Source: Clostridiales bacterium FE2011
Lineage (GTDB): Bacteria > Bacillota > Clostridia > Christensenellales > Aristaeellaceae
Direction of reading: 5' to 3'
NCBI GenBank assembly: GCA_017569305.1
Contig: CP069418.1
Span: 2,232,001 to 2,296,000, forward strand
Length of the DNA: 64,000 bases
Made by a program: the position numbers and the translations under genes. Below, one piece after another: positions 16,825-25,319 of the stretch (the first letter of the stretch is position 1; the number at the start of each line of letters is the position of its first letter). The notes beneath the pieces were generated by a model, which saw only the letters and a program-made list of their open reading frames with translations, searched no databases and was not told the DNA's origin.

Positions 16825-17931
16825 ATGAAGAAAATCACAGCCCTGCTGCTGGCACTGTGCATGCTGCTGGCGATCACTCCTGTTCTGGCCGAAGAAGGCC
16901 CCGGCGGAAACTGGTATATGTCCCTGGCGGATGTTACGCTTGGATACATCCTGCTCAATGAAGACGGCACCGCCGTTGTGAATATTGCGTCCCAGGAAGA
17001 CATGCAGGGAACCTGGACCGGAGACGGGGAAACCGTTACCATTACAATCCAGAATCAGCCCCTGGATTTTGCCTATGACGGTACTTCCCTCAGCAGCGAT
17101 CAGTTCCCGCTTCCCCTGAACCGGGAAGAGGGAAAGCTTCCCATGGATATCATCTCCAAGATGATGGCCGGTGAGGAATACACCCTGCCGGAAGGTATGA
17201 CCGACCTGGAAATGACCACCATAGCCATGAACTTCCTGGCTGAATATACAAAGATTATGGAAAACTACAGTTCCACGGGTTCTGACGGTGAGGCTCCTGC
17301 CGGTCCTGCCGAAGCCACCGTCCTGAAGGAAAGCTTCAAGATCGTGAAGAGCTACAGCGGTTATACCGGACTGTACATTGCCAAGATCAAGAATGAAATG
17401 GACTCCCCCATGTTTGTAACGGACGGCAGCATGCAGCTGACGGATAAAGACGGCAAGACCGTGGGTGAAGCGAAGTATCTGTATCCCAACGGTTCCATGT
17501 ACCTGGAGCCCGGCGAAATCACCTTCGTTGCCATGCAGGCGGATCTGGAAGAGAACATTGAAGTCAACGTGGCAAAGCATGTGGATACAAAGTTTGATTA
17601 CTATCGGGGAACCGACTTTGCCGTGACCGTGGAGAATCCCACCTACGTCAAGGGCACCGGCGAATATGACAGCGACACCATGCGGGTGACCGTGGTCAAC
17701 AATTCCGATGAACCCCTGGCCGGCATCGAAGCAGTGCTTGTGCTGGAAGACGCTGAAGGCGAACTGCTGTACATCAGCACTGAGTCCCTGTACCGCTATG
17801 AACTGGGACCGCACAGCTCCCTGACCCTGGTTTCTTCCGTGGATAACAAGATCCGTGATTACTGCAAGGAAAACGGCATTGAGCCCACCACCGTGGAAGC
17901 CTATGCCTGGGTTGAAAACAAGGACTGGTAA
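16825..17931 (+). CDS. secreted two-domain protein of unknown function
   Basis: A 368-residue protein with a signal peptide ending near LAEEG (residue 22). The first domain (about 27-115) is a beta-rich lipocalin-like unit: GNWYMSLADV, EDGTAVVN, GTWTGDGETVTITI. The same layout occurs in the convergent neighbour at 18005. The second domain (about 155-360) has features of an FxLYD-like or Ig-like secreted domain, including LKESFKIVKSYSGYTGLY and ENPTYVKGTG. ATG 16825 follows AAAGGAG; the longer frame to 16552 overlaps the foldase gene and is rejected. A decayed copy of its last residues lies at 18832-18875. Confidence 0.75.
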   Translation: MKKITALLLALCMLLAITPVLAEEGPGGNWYMSLADVTLGYILLNEDGTAVVNIASQEDMQGTWTGDGETVTITIQNQPLDFAYDGTSLSSDQFPLPLNREEGKLPMDIISKMMAGEEYTLPEGMTDLEMTTIAMNFLAEYTKIMENYSSTGSDGEAPAGPAEATVLKESFKIVKSYSGYTGLYIAKIKNEMDSPMFVTDGSMQLTDKDGKTVGEAKYLYPNGSMYLEPGEITFVAMQADLEENIEVNVAKHVDTKFDYYRGTDFAVTVENPTYVKGTGEYDSDTMRVTVVNNSDEPLAGIEAVLVLEDAEGELLYISTESLYRYELGPHSSLTLVSSVDNKIRDYCKENGIEPTTVEAYAWVENKDW

Positions 17932-17958
17932 GCCAATCAAAACACAAAGGATAAAAGA

Positions 17959-17992
17959 AAATGCCGTGCTCAATGCGAGCACGGCATTTGTT
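17959..17992. terminator. bidirectional terminator between convergent secreted-protein genes
   Basis: AAATGCCGTGCTC pairs with GAGCACGGCATTT (17959-17989). On - it is followed by TCTTTTATCC, on + by GTTTGTC. Confidence 0.8.
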
Positions 17993-18004
17993 TGTCTGTC
18001 AGAA

Positions 18005-18700
18005 TCAGGCAGCGGGTTCTTCCGCGGCAGCTTTGACAAAATACATGTTGACGTTCATATCCCCCATGGATGCAGTCAGGGACAGCATGCCGTCTTCCAG
18101 CATTTCCAGCTTGAGTCCGTAAGAGGTTTCACCCAGGGCAACGGACATGCTGAGGGCACCGTCGGCAAAGGTCATCGGCAGGGCGTTCGTTCCGAATACC
18201 TGGGCTAGGCTGCTTTCACCGGTAAATTTCATGGCGCCGTTTTCAACAACCAGGCCGGGAAGCTGTTCACCGGCTGCGGAAGCATCCACAACTGTGCCGT
18301 TATATGCGATATATGCAATGTCCCATGTGCCTTCAAAATCTTCCGCTGCGGCGGCCGTGTTCACTGCCGCAATCTCGACAGCCTTGGGCATCTCGCGGGT
18401 GAAGACCATGGTCATATCTTCATCACCCAGCGTGATGGTGCCATCGGCGTAGGTGCCTTCGGCGGGAGAGTCTTCGATGGTGATGGTAATCTTTTCACCG
18501 TCGAGAACCCAGGAACCGGCAGCAGCATTTTCACTGCCGGGCATGGTCATTTCCGCGGTACCGTCTTCGGCCAGGTTCAGGACCATCGTCATGCCGCCAA
18601 GGGAGGCGTACCATTCGCCTGCGACGCCTTCTTCCGCCACTGCGGGAATCATCATGCATGCCATGCACAAAGCCAGGATCAGAGAGAACAGTTTCTTCAT
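18005..18700 (-). CDS. secreted lipocalin-like domain protein
   Basis: A 231-residue protein with signal peptide LILALCMACMMIPAVAE. Two consecutive beta-rich units follow. The first (about 25-105) reads AGEWYASLGG, EDGTAEMTMP, GSWVLDGEKITITIED and is similar to the N-terminus of the convergent protein at 16825. The second (about 125-225) begins GTWDIAYIAYNG and ends MNVNMYFVKA. Such repeated short beta domains are common in secreted proteins of gut Clostridia but have no assigned function. The ribosome site AAAGGAG precedes the ATG at 18700. It lies downstream of the four-paralog cluster on the same strand, but a 260-bp gap with a hairpin separates them. Confidence 0.75.
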   Translation of the reverse strand: MKKLFSLILALCMACMMIPAVAEEGVAGEWYASLGGMTMVLNLAEDGTAEMTMPGSENAAAGSWVLDGEKITITIEDSPAEGTYADGTITLGDEDMTMVFTREMPKAVEIAAVNTAAAAEDFEGTWDIAYIAYNGTVVDASAAGEQLPGLVVENGAMKFTGESSLAQVFGTNALPMTFADGALSMSVALGETSYGLKLEMLEDGMLSLTASMGDMNVNMYFVKAAAEEPAA

Positions 18701-18831
18701 CAGTTCATCGCTCCTTTGTCTTTTCTTTCATCTGTCGCACTTATTATGCGAAAAAGTCTTTTCTATCCTACCATATGTTGGAAGATATTGCAAAAAAGTG
18801 CGCTTTTCAGGCAAAATTATCAGCATTAAAC

Positions 18832-18875
18832 TGACCACCGTGGAAAGCCATGCCTGGGTGGAAAACGACGACTGA
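18832..18875 (+). pseudogene. 3' remnant of a paralog of the 16825 protein
   Basis: The last bases before a TGA at 18873-18875 encode TTVESHAWVENDD, nearly the same as the end of the protein at 16825 (TTVEAYAWVENKDW). No signal peptide, ribosome site or further similarity lies upstream. It is followed by a terminator hairpin, as the intact gene is. This points to a lost tandem copy of the convergent gene arrangement. The rest of the gap 18701-18959 shows nothing else. Confidence 0.65.
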
Positions 18876-18888
18876 TAAGCAAAAAAGA

Positions 18889-18925
18889 AATGGCCGCGTT
18901 CATTTGAACGCGGTCATTCTTTTTG
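18889..18925. terminator. terminator between remnant and paralog cluster
   Basis: CCGCGTTC pairs with GAACGCGG inside 18889-18918, with CTTTTT following on +. Confidence 0.7.
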
Positions 18926-18959
18926 GCAAAGTATAATTATTGCTTCAGTTGCTTATGTT

Positions 18960-20036
18960 TCAGATATCATCCCAGGTGATCCAGACAGCGTCACCCCGAT
19001 GACCATCACGATCTTTTTCCTCATTATGGTTGATAAACTCCCCGGTCTGGGCATTGACATAAGCCATGGAACCTGATGACCAGTCGGGACCTATATCATC
19101 CTCCAGCGCCCAGACGGGAACAAGAATCTGCTCGCCCTCCTTATCCTCCGGGTTATACATGGAAACATACACAAAGCGGATCTTGCTGGGTTTGGCACGA
19201 TAGGAGTATTTACCTGCTTTTTTCCAGGACTGCAATATTTTGTCGAGACCGCAGAGTGGAACATCTTCTGCCAGAACGGCAGTTTCACGGGCAACGTCCA
19301 GCACATATTCATACAGGTCAGGGGAGAAGATTGTCATTATTGTATCCCCAAGGGGAACGGGTTTGTTGCGATAATACCGGCTGGGCTGGGTATAACTGAT
19401 ATAATCATTGAACGGAATACCGTAGAAGGTTTGTTCATAATACAGATCATAATATCCGGTTTCATCCAGCGCTTTGCTGGTATCCGGTATGACGTCATCC
19501 CTTCCGTAGTGTGCTTTATACTGCCTGGATCTGGCGATGGCACGGCAAAGATGGAAATCCCAGCCGTTTTTTACCCGGTACGCGTCCAGAAGCTGTTCTG
19601 CGAAACAGATACTCTCCTCCATGGACAGGGGACTTCCGTCGGCGCGGGCATCCATTCCGTATTGCCCGATACGGGAAGAACTTTTGAAGTATTTTCCAAA
19701 TAATTCCTCTCTTGAACCAGCTTGCCCGATCCAGCCCGCCAGATACTCATCATCAGAGGTAAGATGCCGTTCCAGTTTTCCATTCTCCGGTGCCGCTGGC
19801 ATCTGATCCTCCAGGGGAAAGTCGATTTTGATGATCGGCACCCGGTCGACATCCGGAACCTCAATCGGTACGTCGAAATCTCCATGGGCGGCTTTTATGT
19901 TCACGGTGCCGCCGTTCTGTGCCATCAGGGCTTCTGCCTGCTTCCGGATTTCGCGGATGGTATAGTATTGTTCTTCAGCTGTCGCAAAGATGGGCAGCAA
20001 CAATATAAGTGTAAGAAGCAGTATGATCTTTTTCAT
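18960..20036 (-). CDS. secreted protein, paralog family copy 4
   Basis: A 358-residue secreted protein with signal peptide LLTLILLLPIFATAEE. It is the last of four consecutive related genes. It is closest to the first (22274): both start YxTIREIRxQAE, share SPLxMxExIxFAE, VLAEDVPLC, RFVYVxMxNPED and VNAQTG, and end DAVWITWDD. The VNAQTGE-type ending recalls PepSY-like or DUF6034-like secreted proteins, but I cannot assign a known function. No catalytic motif is evident. The start has ribosome site GAGGTGAT. It follows copy 3 with a 27-bp gap and is presumably co-transcribed from the sigma-factor end of the operon. Confidence 0.75.
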   Translation of the reverse strand: MKKIILLLTLILLLPIFATAEEQYYTIREIRKQAEALMAQNGGTVNIKAAHGDFDVPIEVPDVDRVPIIKIDFPLEDQMPAAPENGKLERHLTSDDEYLAGWIGQAGSREELFGKYFKSSSRIGQYGMDARADGSPLSMEESICFAEQLLDAYRVKNGWDFHLCRAIARSRQYKAHYGRDDVIPDTSKALDETGYYDLYYEQTFYGIPFNDYISYTQPSRYYRNKPVPLGDTIMTIFSPDLYEYVLDVARETAVLAEDVPLCGLDKILQSWKKAGKYSYRAKPSKIRFVYVSMYNPEDKEGEQILVPVWALEDDIGPDWSSGSMAYVNAQTGEFINHNEEKDRDGHRGDAVWITWDDI

Positions 20037-20063
20037 ATATCACCTCTTGAATTAATGCGTCGT

Positions 20064-21128
20064 TTATTCATCGTCGGGATAATAATTGATAACCTCACCG
20101 GTCCTGGCGTCCAGAAGGAGGTAGAAGATTCCATCCGGATCAAAGAGGACGTCCTCATCAAAAGGAAGATCGGAAAAGCTTCCGTCCAGAATGGGATCTA
20201 TGACGGCATCATAGCCGCGGATCTGCCACACAGGAAGAAGCATGTACTCAAAATCCTGAGAGGGAGCGACATTCAGCTTCCGTGCTGTATCCTGATCGAT
20301 ACAGAAATAACCCAGGTTCATCTCAACAACAATGTGCAATTGGTCTTCCCTGACTCGCTGCTCCAGAATGCTGAAAAGAGCTTCACGGGACAGCAATTCA
20401 GTGTCCGGAGAGACGGTTTCGGTTGGCTGCACTGTGCACATCCATAACATATACAGATCTTTGTTTATGAATTTGGTATATCCCATGGTGGCATAGGAAT
20501 AAACAGAATTACTGTGGGCAACGGTACCGGTCAGGAAAACAGGTATACCGTTGATTTTTTGTGTTATGGTGCATTTCCAGCCATGAGTGTCATTGTTCTT
20601 CCAGGGGCTTTCCGGATCTGCAACAATAACCCGGAAGCTTACTTTGCCATCAGGTTTGGTATGCTTTATTGATTTGGTTTTACACAATGGTCCGAGGGCA
20701 TTGTAACGATACAAGGTAAAATCAACATTTTCCAGGCCTTCTGAATCCAGCTTTTGCCTGATGAAGCGGAGTACATCGTCTACGCTGATTTCCATATCCG
20801 GGAATTCTGCCGGATTATAGATACTTGGCCTGACATAGACATCTGTTTTTCCGTACAGGTCTTTATCGCTGCCTTCCTGAAAGTCAAATCGATCATCAGC
20901 AGCTTGTGTTTCACACAACAGGATGGGGAAGGATTCCACATCCGGGATATTGATCGGGGCATTAATGGAGACTTCTTCACCGTCATTGGTTGTGATGTCA
21001 CGGTCCCATCGTGCCGGCATGGATTCTCGGAGTTCCCGGATGGAAACCGCTTTGCCTTCTGCCGCTGCGGTGGAAACACATAATATGCCGAGCAGCAGGA
21101 CAAGCAGCAGGATGCATATGCGTTTCAT
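20064..21128 (-). CDS. secreted protein, paralog family copy 3
   Basis: A 354-residue secreted protein with signal peptide ILLLVLLLGILCVSTAAAE. It shares with its neighbours the opening motif (SIRELRESMP), a proline/valine-rich strand (INIPDVESFPILL), and the ending LDARTGEVINYYPDDE, where the other copies have VNAQTGE. The central part is more divergent. A longer frame reaches 21155, but GGAGGAATAACA precedes the ATG at 21128, which is 3 bp from the stop of copy 2, so translation is probably coupled. Function unknown; the C-terminal repeated motif suggests a beta-rich domain facing outside the cell. Confidence 0.72.
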   Translation of the reverse strand: MKRICILLLVLLLGILCVSTAAAEGKAVSIRELRESMPARWDRDITTNDGEEVSINAPINIPDVESFPILLCETQAADDRFDFQEGSDKDLYGKTDVYVRPSIYNPAEFPDMEISVDDVLRFIRQKLDSEGLENVDFTLYRYNALGPLCKTKSIKHTKPDGKVSFRVIVADPESPWKNNDTHGWKCTITQKINGIPVFLTGTVAHSNSVYSYATMGYTKFINKDLYMLWMCTVQPTETVSPDTELLSREALFSILEQRVREDQLHIVVEMNLGYFCIDQDTARKLNVAPSQDFEYMLLPVWQIRGYDAVIDPILDGSFSDLPFDEDVLFDPDGIFYLLLDARTGEVINYYPDDE

Positions 21129-21130
21129 TG

Positions 21131-22255
21131 TTATTCCTCCACCCATTGCATCCATGATGCAGGCAGCAGCATCCTGTCGCCCTTTTCATCCAGCGGGTTG
21201 GTTGCCTCTCCGGTGAGGACATCCACAATGATCGGCAGGTATGTGCATCCCATGGCATAATCCGATCCGTTCACAGACGTTGCTCCGTCGTCTTCTTCCT
21301 CGGGGTCGTCCATCCAGCCAACCGAGACCACCCATGCCGGTACCAGGACATACTCATATTTGCAGCCTTCCGGCAGATCATACTGGGCGTATCCGAGATC
21401 CACGCTGAAAACATGCCGGATATTACCGCTCATGATCATTTCTTCGATTTGGGGTCTGACGACGTCAAAGGGCAGAAACCGGTCCGGGATTCCCAGTTCG
21501 GTCGTTTTGTCCCAAATGGAATAATATCCGTAAAGTTTTCCCGCATCTGTCACTTCTGCGCTGGCAGTTCCATATTTACTTATAATATGATCATGCTTGG
21601 TCCGGTCATTCCTGTAGGCGTCGTGAATGCTTCCTGCCACAGGGATTCCGTCGATCACCTGTGCGCAGCCAAGCTCATAATACCCTTTTGCTTCCAGTTT
21701 TTTTCCGGATTTTCTGTATTTTGTCCTGTCATTGATTACAATTGTGTCCACCCGGAAATCCACACCCGGGAAAACTTTCTGAATGTTTTCCCGGACCAGG
21801 TTCTCCGCTTCCGCGACAGTCAGGTCATTATCTTCGGTATACGCCTTATCCCTGTCATATTCATATAACGGCCGGTGGGGTGTTGTGACCTTTTCTGCAT
21901 TGGAAAGGTCGGGATGACCTTCGTGGTCCGAAAAAGAGATGTATGTCCGGTATTTGTCATTCAGAAATTTGGAACTGTAGGGAGTGCGGAACAGTTCCTC
22001 ATATTTCTGCACTTCCTCCTCAGACAACGGCTCCATTGGCTTTACTGCCAGCAGCGGGATTTTTTCCGTCTGCGGAACAACAATAGCTGTGTTGACCCGA
22101 ATTGTCCGGCCGCAGGCTTCATATGTCTGTTCCCATACCGGGCCAGTCATGCTCTGCAATTCCTTGATGGATACAGGTGTGGCTTCCGTCATTGCGGCGG
22201 AAGCACACAGTGTACTGAACATGATGGCAAGCAATAAACAGCATATCTTTTTCAT
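21131..22255 (-). CDS. secreted protein, paralog family copy 2
   Basis: A 374-residue secreted protein with signal peptide LLLAIMFSTLCASAAM. It opens with SIKELQSMTG and contains IVVPQTEKIPLLAVKP, the equivalent of the strand seen in copies 1, 3 and 4. Late in the protein, YEYVLVPAWVVSVGW and VDVLTGEATN match the conserved end motif. An acidic run (DDPEEEDDG) sits before it. Ribosome site AGGAG precedes the ATG. Copy 1 ends 18 bp upstream and copy 3 starts 3 bp downstream, which supports one operon. No enzymatic motif is visible. Confidence 0.72.
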   Translation of the reverse strand: MKKICCLLLAIMFSTLCASAAMTEATPVSIKELQSMTGPVWEQTYEACGRTIRVNTAIVVPQTEKIPLLAVKPMEPLSEEEVQKYEELFRTPYSSKFLNDKYRTYISFSDHEGHPDLSNAEKVTTPHRPLYEYDRDKAYTEDNDLTVAEAENLVRENIQKVFPGVDFRVDTIVINDRTKYRKSGKKLEAKGYYELGCAQVIDGIPVAGSIHDAYRNDRTKHDHIISKYGTASAEVTDAGKLYGYYSIWDKTTELGIPDRFLPFDVVRPQIEEMIMSGNIRHVFSVDLGYAQYDLPEGCKYEYVLVPAWVVSVGWMDDPEEEDDGATSVNGSDYAMGCTYLPIIVDVLTGEATNPLDEKGDRMLLPASWMQWVEE

Positions 22256-22273
22256 TGATGTTCTCCTGAAGTG

Positions 22274-23332
22274 TTATTTTACATCGTCCCAAGTGATCCA
22301 GACAGCGTCACAACGGCGGCCTTTATCCAGATCCTTTGCATCAGTATCAATCAACTGACCGGTTTGCGCGTTGACAAGCGCAATGGCATAAGTGATTTCA
22401 TTCGGTCCGTCATCATTTTCAAGGATCCAGGTGGGAATCAGGATGGTATCTCCTGTTCTGTCCTCAGGATTGTTCATGGCTACATAAACAAACCTCAATC
22501 TTGCGGGAGTACGCTTCTCCAGATTGATTTCACTGTTGCAGGAAGCCTTCAAAGCTTCTATGACAGTTGCTAAAGAACAGAGCGGCACATCCTCTGCCAG
22601 AACGTCGGCTTCTACACATACATCCAGATTACATGCATAGCATTCCGGAGAAAATATATTGAATGTGCAGCCGCCATGGGGGATTCCGCCGCGCCTGTCA
22701 TAGTTGCCGGCGGAGGTAAAGGAGTGTTGAATATGATCATAATAGGGAATGCCGCGAAGTATCTGGTCAAAGCTCAGTGAGTAAAACCCGTTACGATCCG
22801 GCAACTCTGATGCATTTTTTGCTTTGTACCGCCATGAGCGGGTAATAGCGCGATGCAAGTGAAACCGCCAGTTACCACTTGAATTGAGGACTTTTTCAGC
22901 AAAGTCAATGGCCTCTGTCATTGTCAGGGGACTGCCGTTTGCCTGTACATCCACTCCATATTCTCCAATTTGCGTAATGCTATAGTCAGTGATTCCGTAT
23001 AGCTCATTCCGCTGTTTCTGAATGGTCCATCCGTAAAGATAATCGGAAAGTTTCCGTTCTTCCACAATACTGTTTTCAGGCAAAGAAGGAGCCATTCTGG
23101 AGCTGGGAGTAGTCGCCTTAATGACCGGTACCTGATTAATCTCCGGAATTTCCAGCACAACAGTATAGCGGCCTTTGGATGTCTCAATTTCAATCGATCT
23201 TTCAGAACTGTTGCTGTTTATCATACCTTCGGCTTGCTGACGGATTTCACGGATGGTAAAGTATTCTCCTTCACCGGCTGCAATGCCGGGAAGCCATAGC
23301 ATAAGTGCCAGAATCGCTAATATTCTTTTCAC
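22274..23332 (-). CDS. secreted protein, paralog family copy 1
   Basis: A 352-residue secreted protein, most similar to copy 4 (DAVWITWDD end, YFTIREIRQQAE start). GGAGG lies five bases before the GTG at 23332, while the ATG at 23344 overlaps that ribosome site, so GTG is preferred. The signal peptide is LAILALMLWLPGIAAGE. Its position 60 bp after the DUF4179 anti-sigma gene suggests that it and the three following copies are the regulon or target of that sigma/anti-sigma pair. The order 1-2-3-4, with 1 and 4 alike and 2 and 3 divergent, suggests old duplication. Confidence 0.73.
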   Translation of the reverse strand: MKRILAILALMLWLPGIAAGEGEYFTIREIRQQAEGMINSNSSERSIEIETSKGRYTVVLEIPEINQVPVIKATTPSSRMAPSLPENSIVEERKLSDYLYGWTIQKQRNELYGITDYSITQIGEYGVDVQANGSPLTMTEAIDFAEKVLNSSGNWRFHLHRAITRSWRYKAKNASELPDRNGFYSLSFDQILRGIPYYDHIQHSFTSAGNYDRRGGIPHGGCTFNIFSPECYACNLDVCVEADVLAEDVPLCSLATVIEALKASCNSEINLEKRTPARLRFVYVAMNNPEDRTGDTILIPTWILENDDGPNEITYAIALVNAQTGQLIDTDAKDLDKGRRCDAVWITWDDVK

Positions 23333-23392
23333 GTGTTCCTCCATAAAGGACAGAGGGCACAGGCGCTCCCGTACCCTCTGAAAAAGAGATGA

Positions 23393-24643
23393 TCAGTCTG
23401 CGCCTTTTACCAGCACAGCCTGGCTCAGATCTCCTTTTCCATCATCATTAATGGGAGCCAGATACAGTTCGTCCGGGATAGTTTCCAGATAAGGATACAG
23501 GTATTCGGCAGAGTCGTTGCCATATCCGTTCTGACCATAGAATCCGGGGAATACGACATCTCCTTTACCGTCGACAAGTTCCAGACTCATGAGGTAATCG
23601 CTGAACACATCCATGCCGCCATAGGCCCAGAGCAGTTCGCCGTTCTCATCGACATATCCTTCGCCATTCTCGGCAATATAGGCTGCCAGTGCGTCAGGAT
23701 TCACTTCCAGATCCAGCGTAATATAGGTCATCAGGGGTGTGAAGGCAGCTTCCGATACTTTTGCGGTGACTTCCGGCAGCTTTGTTTCCTTGTCAGGATG
23801 GACTTTCCTGACAAGGGATGAAATATCTTTCGCGTCAAAGGTGAAGGTTACGACACCTTTATCCGGCAGCCGGTATTTACCCGTTTCCTGATCATAAATA
23901 CTGTGCCTGTATTCAGGGGACTGGCTTTCGCCGATGGGCAGGCTGATCTGTACCGGGCCTTCCAGGAAGACGCCTTCATTATCCAGTCTCCAGTATTCCG
24001 TGTGGATAATCTCACCCGGAACGGTGCTGCCCATAACGACGCCGCCGGAATTGTCCGGCATATCCATGGCTTCTCCGTTGAACCAGATGGCGTCCGCCCA
24101 CCAGCCGACATTGTGCGCCATCAGGGCTTCTTCTGCATTGTCCTTGAGTCCTTCCACAATTGTATCCGGGGTCATGCCTTCAGGGAGATCATCTCCGTAA
24201 AGCTCCGCAGCGGTGATTCCGTATACTGTGTCTACGTCCAGCATCCTGTAGCTGTACCGCAGCAGCAGGGTGCGGCCGTCATAGCCAGCCTCCTGAACGG
24301 TGATTTCCACATTATTGACTGTATCCTGGTACAGGTTGCCTTGCATTAAGCTGTCCGCATTTTTCGGCATATCATCGCCTGTCATAAAAGAGAGTGTATC
24401 AAACAGATGCCACTGGGTCGCGGCCAGGGCGATGGCGCCAAGCGCCAGGACGATGGCCAGCGCGATCACCAGGGTGCGGCGGCTGAAACGGCCAGCGGTC
24501 CGGATCGCCTGTTTTGTACTTTCTTTCATCTGAGCCTCCTGTGAAACAATGTTCTCCAGGGTCATTTCCACACGGCTGTGGAAATGCTCCGGGACTTCAG
24601 GGGTTACAGATGCCAGCTTATCTTTAAATTCATTGATCTTCAT
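23393..24643 (-). CDS. DUF4179-type membrane anti-sigma factor
   Basis: A 416-residue single-pass membrane protein. The cytoplasmic N-terminus (about 1-54) would bind the sigma factor, the helix LVIALAIVLALGAIALAA spans about 57-75, and a large outer domain follows. This layout matches DUF4179 proteins, usually encoded next to ECF sigma factors in Clostridia. Its ATG overlaps the sigma-factor stop as ATGA (24640-24643), with GGAGGAGG upstream, so the two are translationally coupled. The outer domain, with many acidic residues, may sense a cell-envelope signal; that part is inference. Confidence 0.8.
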   Translation of the reverse strand: MKINEFKDKLASVTPEVPEHFHSRVEMTLENIVSQEAQMKESTKQAIRTAGRFSRRTLVIALAIVLALGAIALAATQWHLFDTLSFMTGDDMPKNADSLMQGNLYQDTVNNVEITVQEAGYDGRTLLLRYSYRMLDVDTVYGITAAELYGDDLPEGMTPDTIVEGLKDNAEEALMAHNVGWWADAIWFNGEAMDMPDNSGGVVMGSTVPGEIIHTEYWRLDNEGVFLEGPVQISLPIGESQSPEYRHSIYDQETGKYRLPDKGVVTFTFDAKDISSLVRKVHPDKETKLPEVTAKVSEAAFTPLMTYITLDLEVNPDALAAYIAENGEGYVDENGELLWAYGGMDVFSDYLMSLELVDGKGDVVFPGFYGQNGYGNDSAEYLYPYLETIPDELYLAPINDDGKGDLSQAVLVKGAD

Positions 24644-25128
24644 TTTTCCGCCTCCTCCCATTCCACGAGGAGTGTTCTGCCTATCTGCCTCCGTGCGCTT
24701 CTCAATCGGGTCTTGACGGTACTGACCGGGATGCCCAGGTCGTTCGCCAGATCCTGCATGGAGCAGCCGTCCACATAGTGGAGCGTGACAAGCAGGCCGA
24801 GCTCCGGTTTCAGTTTTTTCACCGCGTCAAATACAGGGGAGACCGGCTCTGCCGGTTCCGCTTCCTGCGCGGCGGCTTCCTCCAGGGGGCAGAAGCTCCA
24901 TTTTTTGCGCGTGCGCAGCAGATCCTTGCACTGGTTGGTGAGAATCCGGGCCATCCACGGTCTGAACTGCTTCAGATCCCGCAGGGAATCCCGTTTCTCC
25001 CAGGCTTTGATCAATGCATCCTGTACCGCATCCTCGGCATCGGCATTGCTGCCCATGTAGGACCAGGCGATGCGGTATAACAGCTTCTCAATCCGCCTGA
25101 TTTCCGCCTGAAACGTCAAAGCATCCAC
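24640..25128 (-). CDS. ECF RNA polymerase sigma factor 1
   Basis: A 162-residue sigma-70 family factor. Region 2 includes LLYRIAWSYMGSNADAEDAVQDALIKAW (quoted in part: AEDAVQDALIKAW) with RPWMARILTNQCKDLLR, and region 4 has GCSMQDLANDLGIPVSTVKTRL. The frame extends to 25227, but the GTG at 25128 preceded by AAAGGGG gives the typical ECF length. Region 1 and region 3 are absent, as in other ECF factors. It heads the operon of anti-sigma and four secreted paralogs. A plausible ECF-type promoter lies at 25218-25241. Confidence 0.87.
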   Translation of the reverse strand: MDALTFQAEIRRIEKLLYRIAWSYMGSNADAEDAVQDALIKAWEKRDSLRDLKQFRPWMARILTNQCKDLLRTRKKWSFCPLEEAAAQEAEPAEPVSPVFDAVKKLKPELGLLVTLHYVDGCSMQDLANDLGIPVSTVKTRLRSARRQIGRTLLVEWEEAEK

Positions 25129-25217
25129 GACATCTTTCCCCTTTAGTATTATCCGGTCCGCGCGTCCGCGTTCCGAAGGACATTCTGTACAGCGCTGTTT
25201 ACAGCTTCCGTCTATAA

Positions 25218-25241
25218 GACGATTCAAAACGGAAAAAAGTT
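25218..25241 (-). promoter_or_regulatory. possible ECF-type promoter before sigma 1
   Basis: On the - strand, AAC (25239-25241) and CGTC (25218-25221) are 17 bp apart, as in AAC-N16/17-CGTC extracytoplasmic-stress promoters. It overlaps the T tract of the terminator of the operon upstream. Confidence 0.4.
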
Positions 25242-25275
25242 TGCCTTCAGGTAAATTTTTCTGAAGACAAACTTT
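25233..25275 (-). terminator. terminator after the second anti-sigma gene
   Basis: On -, AAGTTTG, CTTCAG and their complements form a stem followed by six T. It separates the two sigma modules. Confidence 0.75.
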
Positions 25276-25319
25276 ATGACTGAAAAATATGAGTGATTTC
25301 GGAACCTGTTTTTTAAGGT

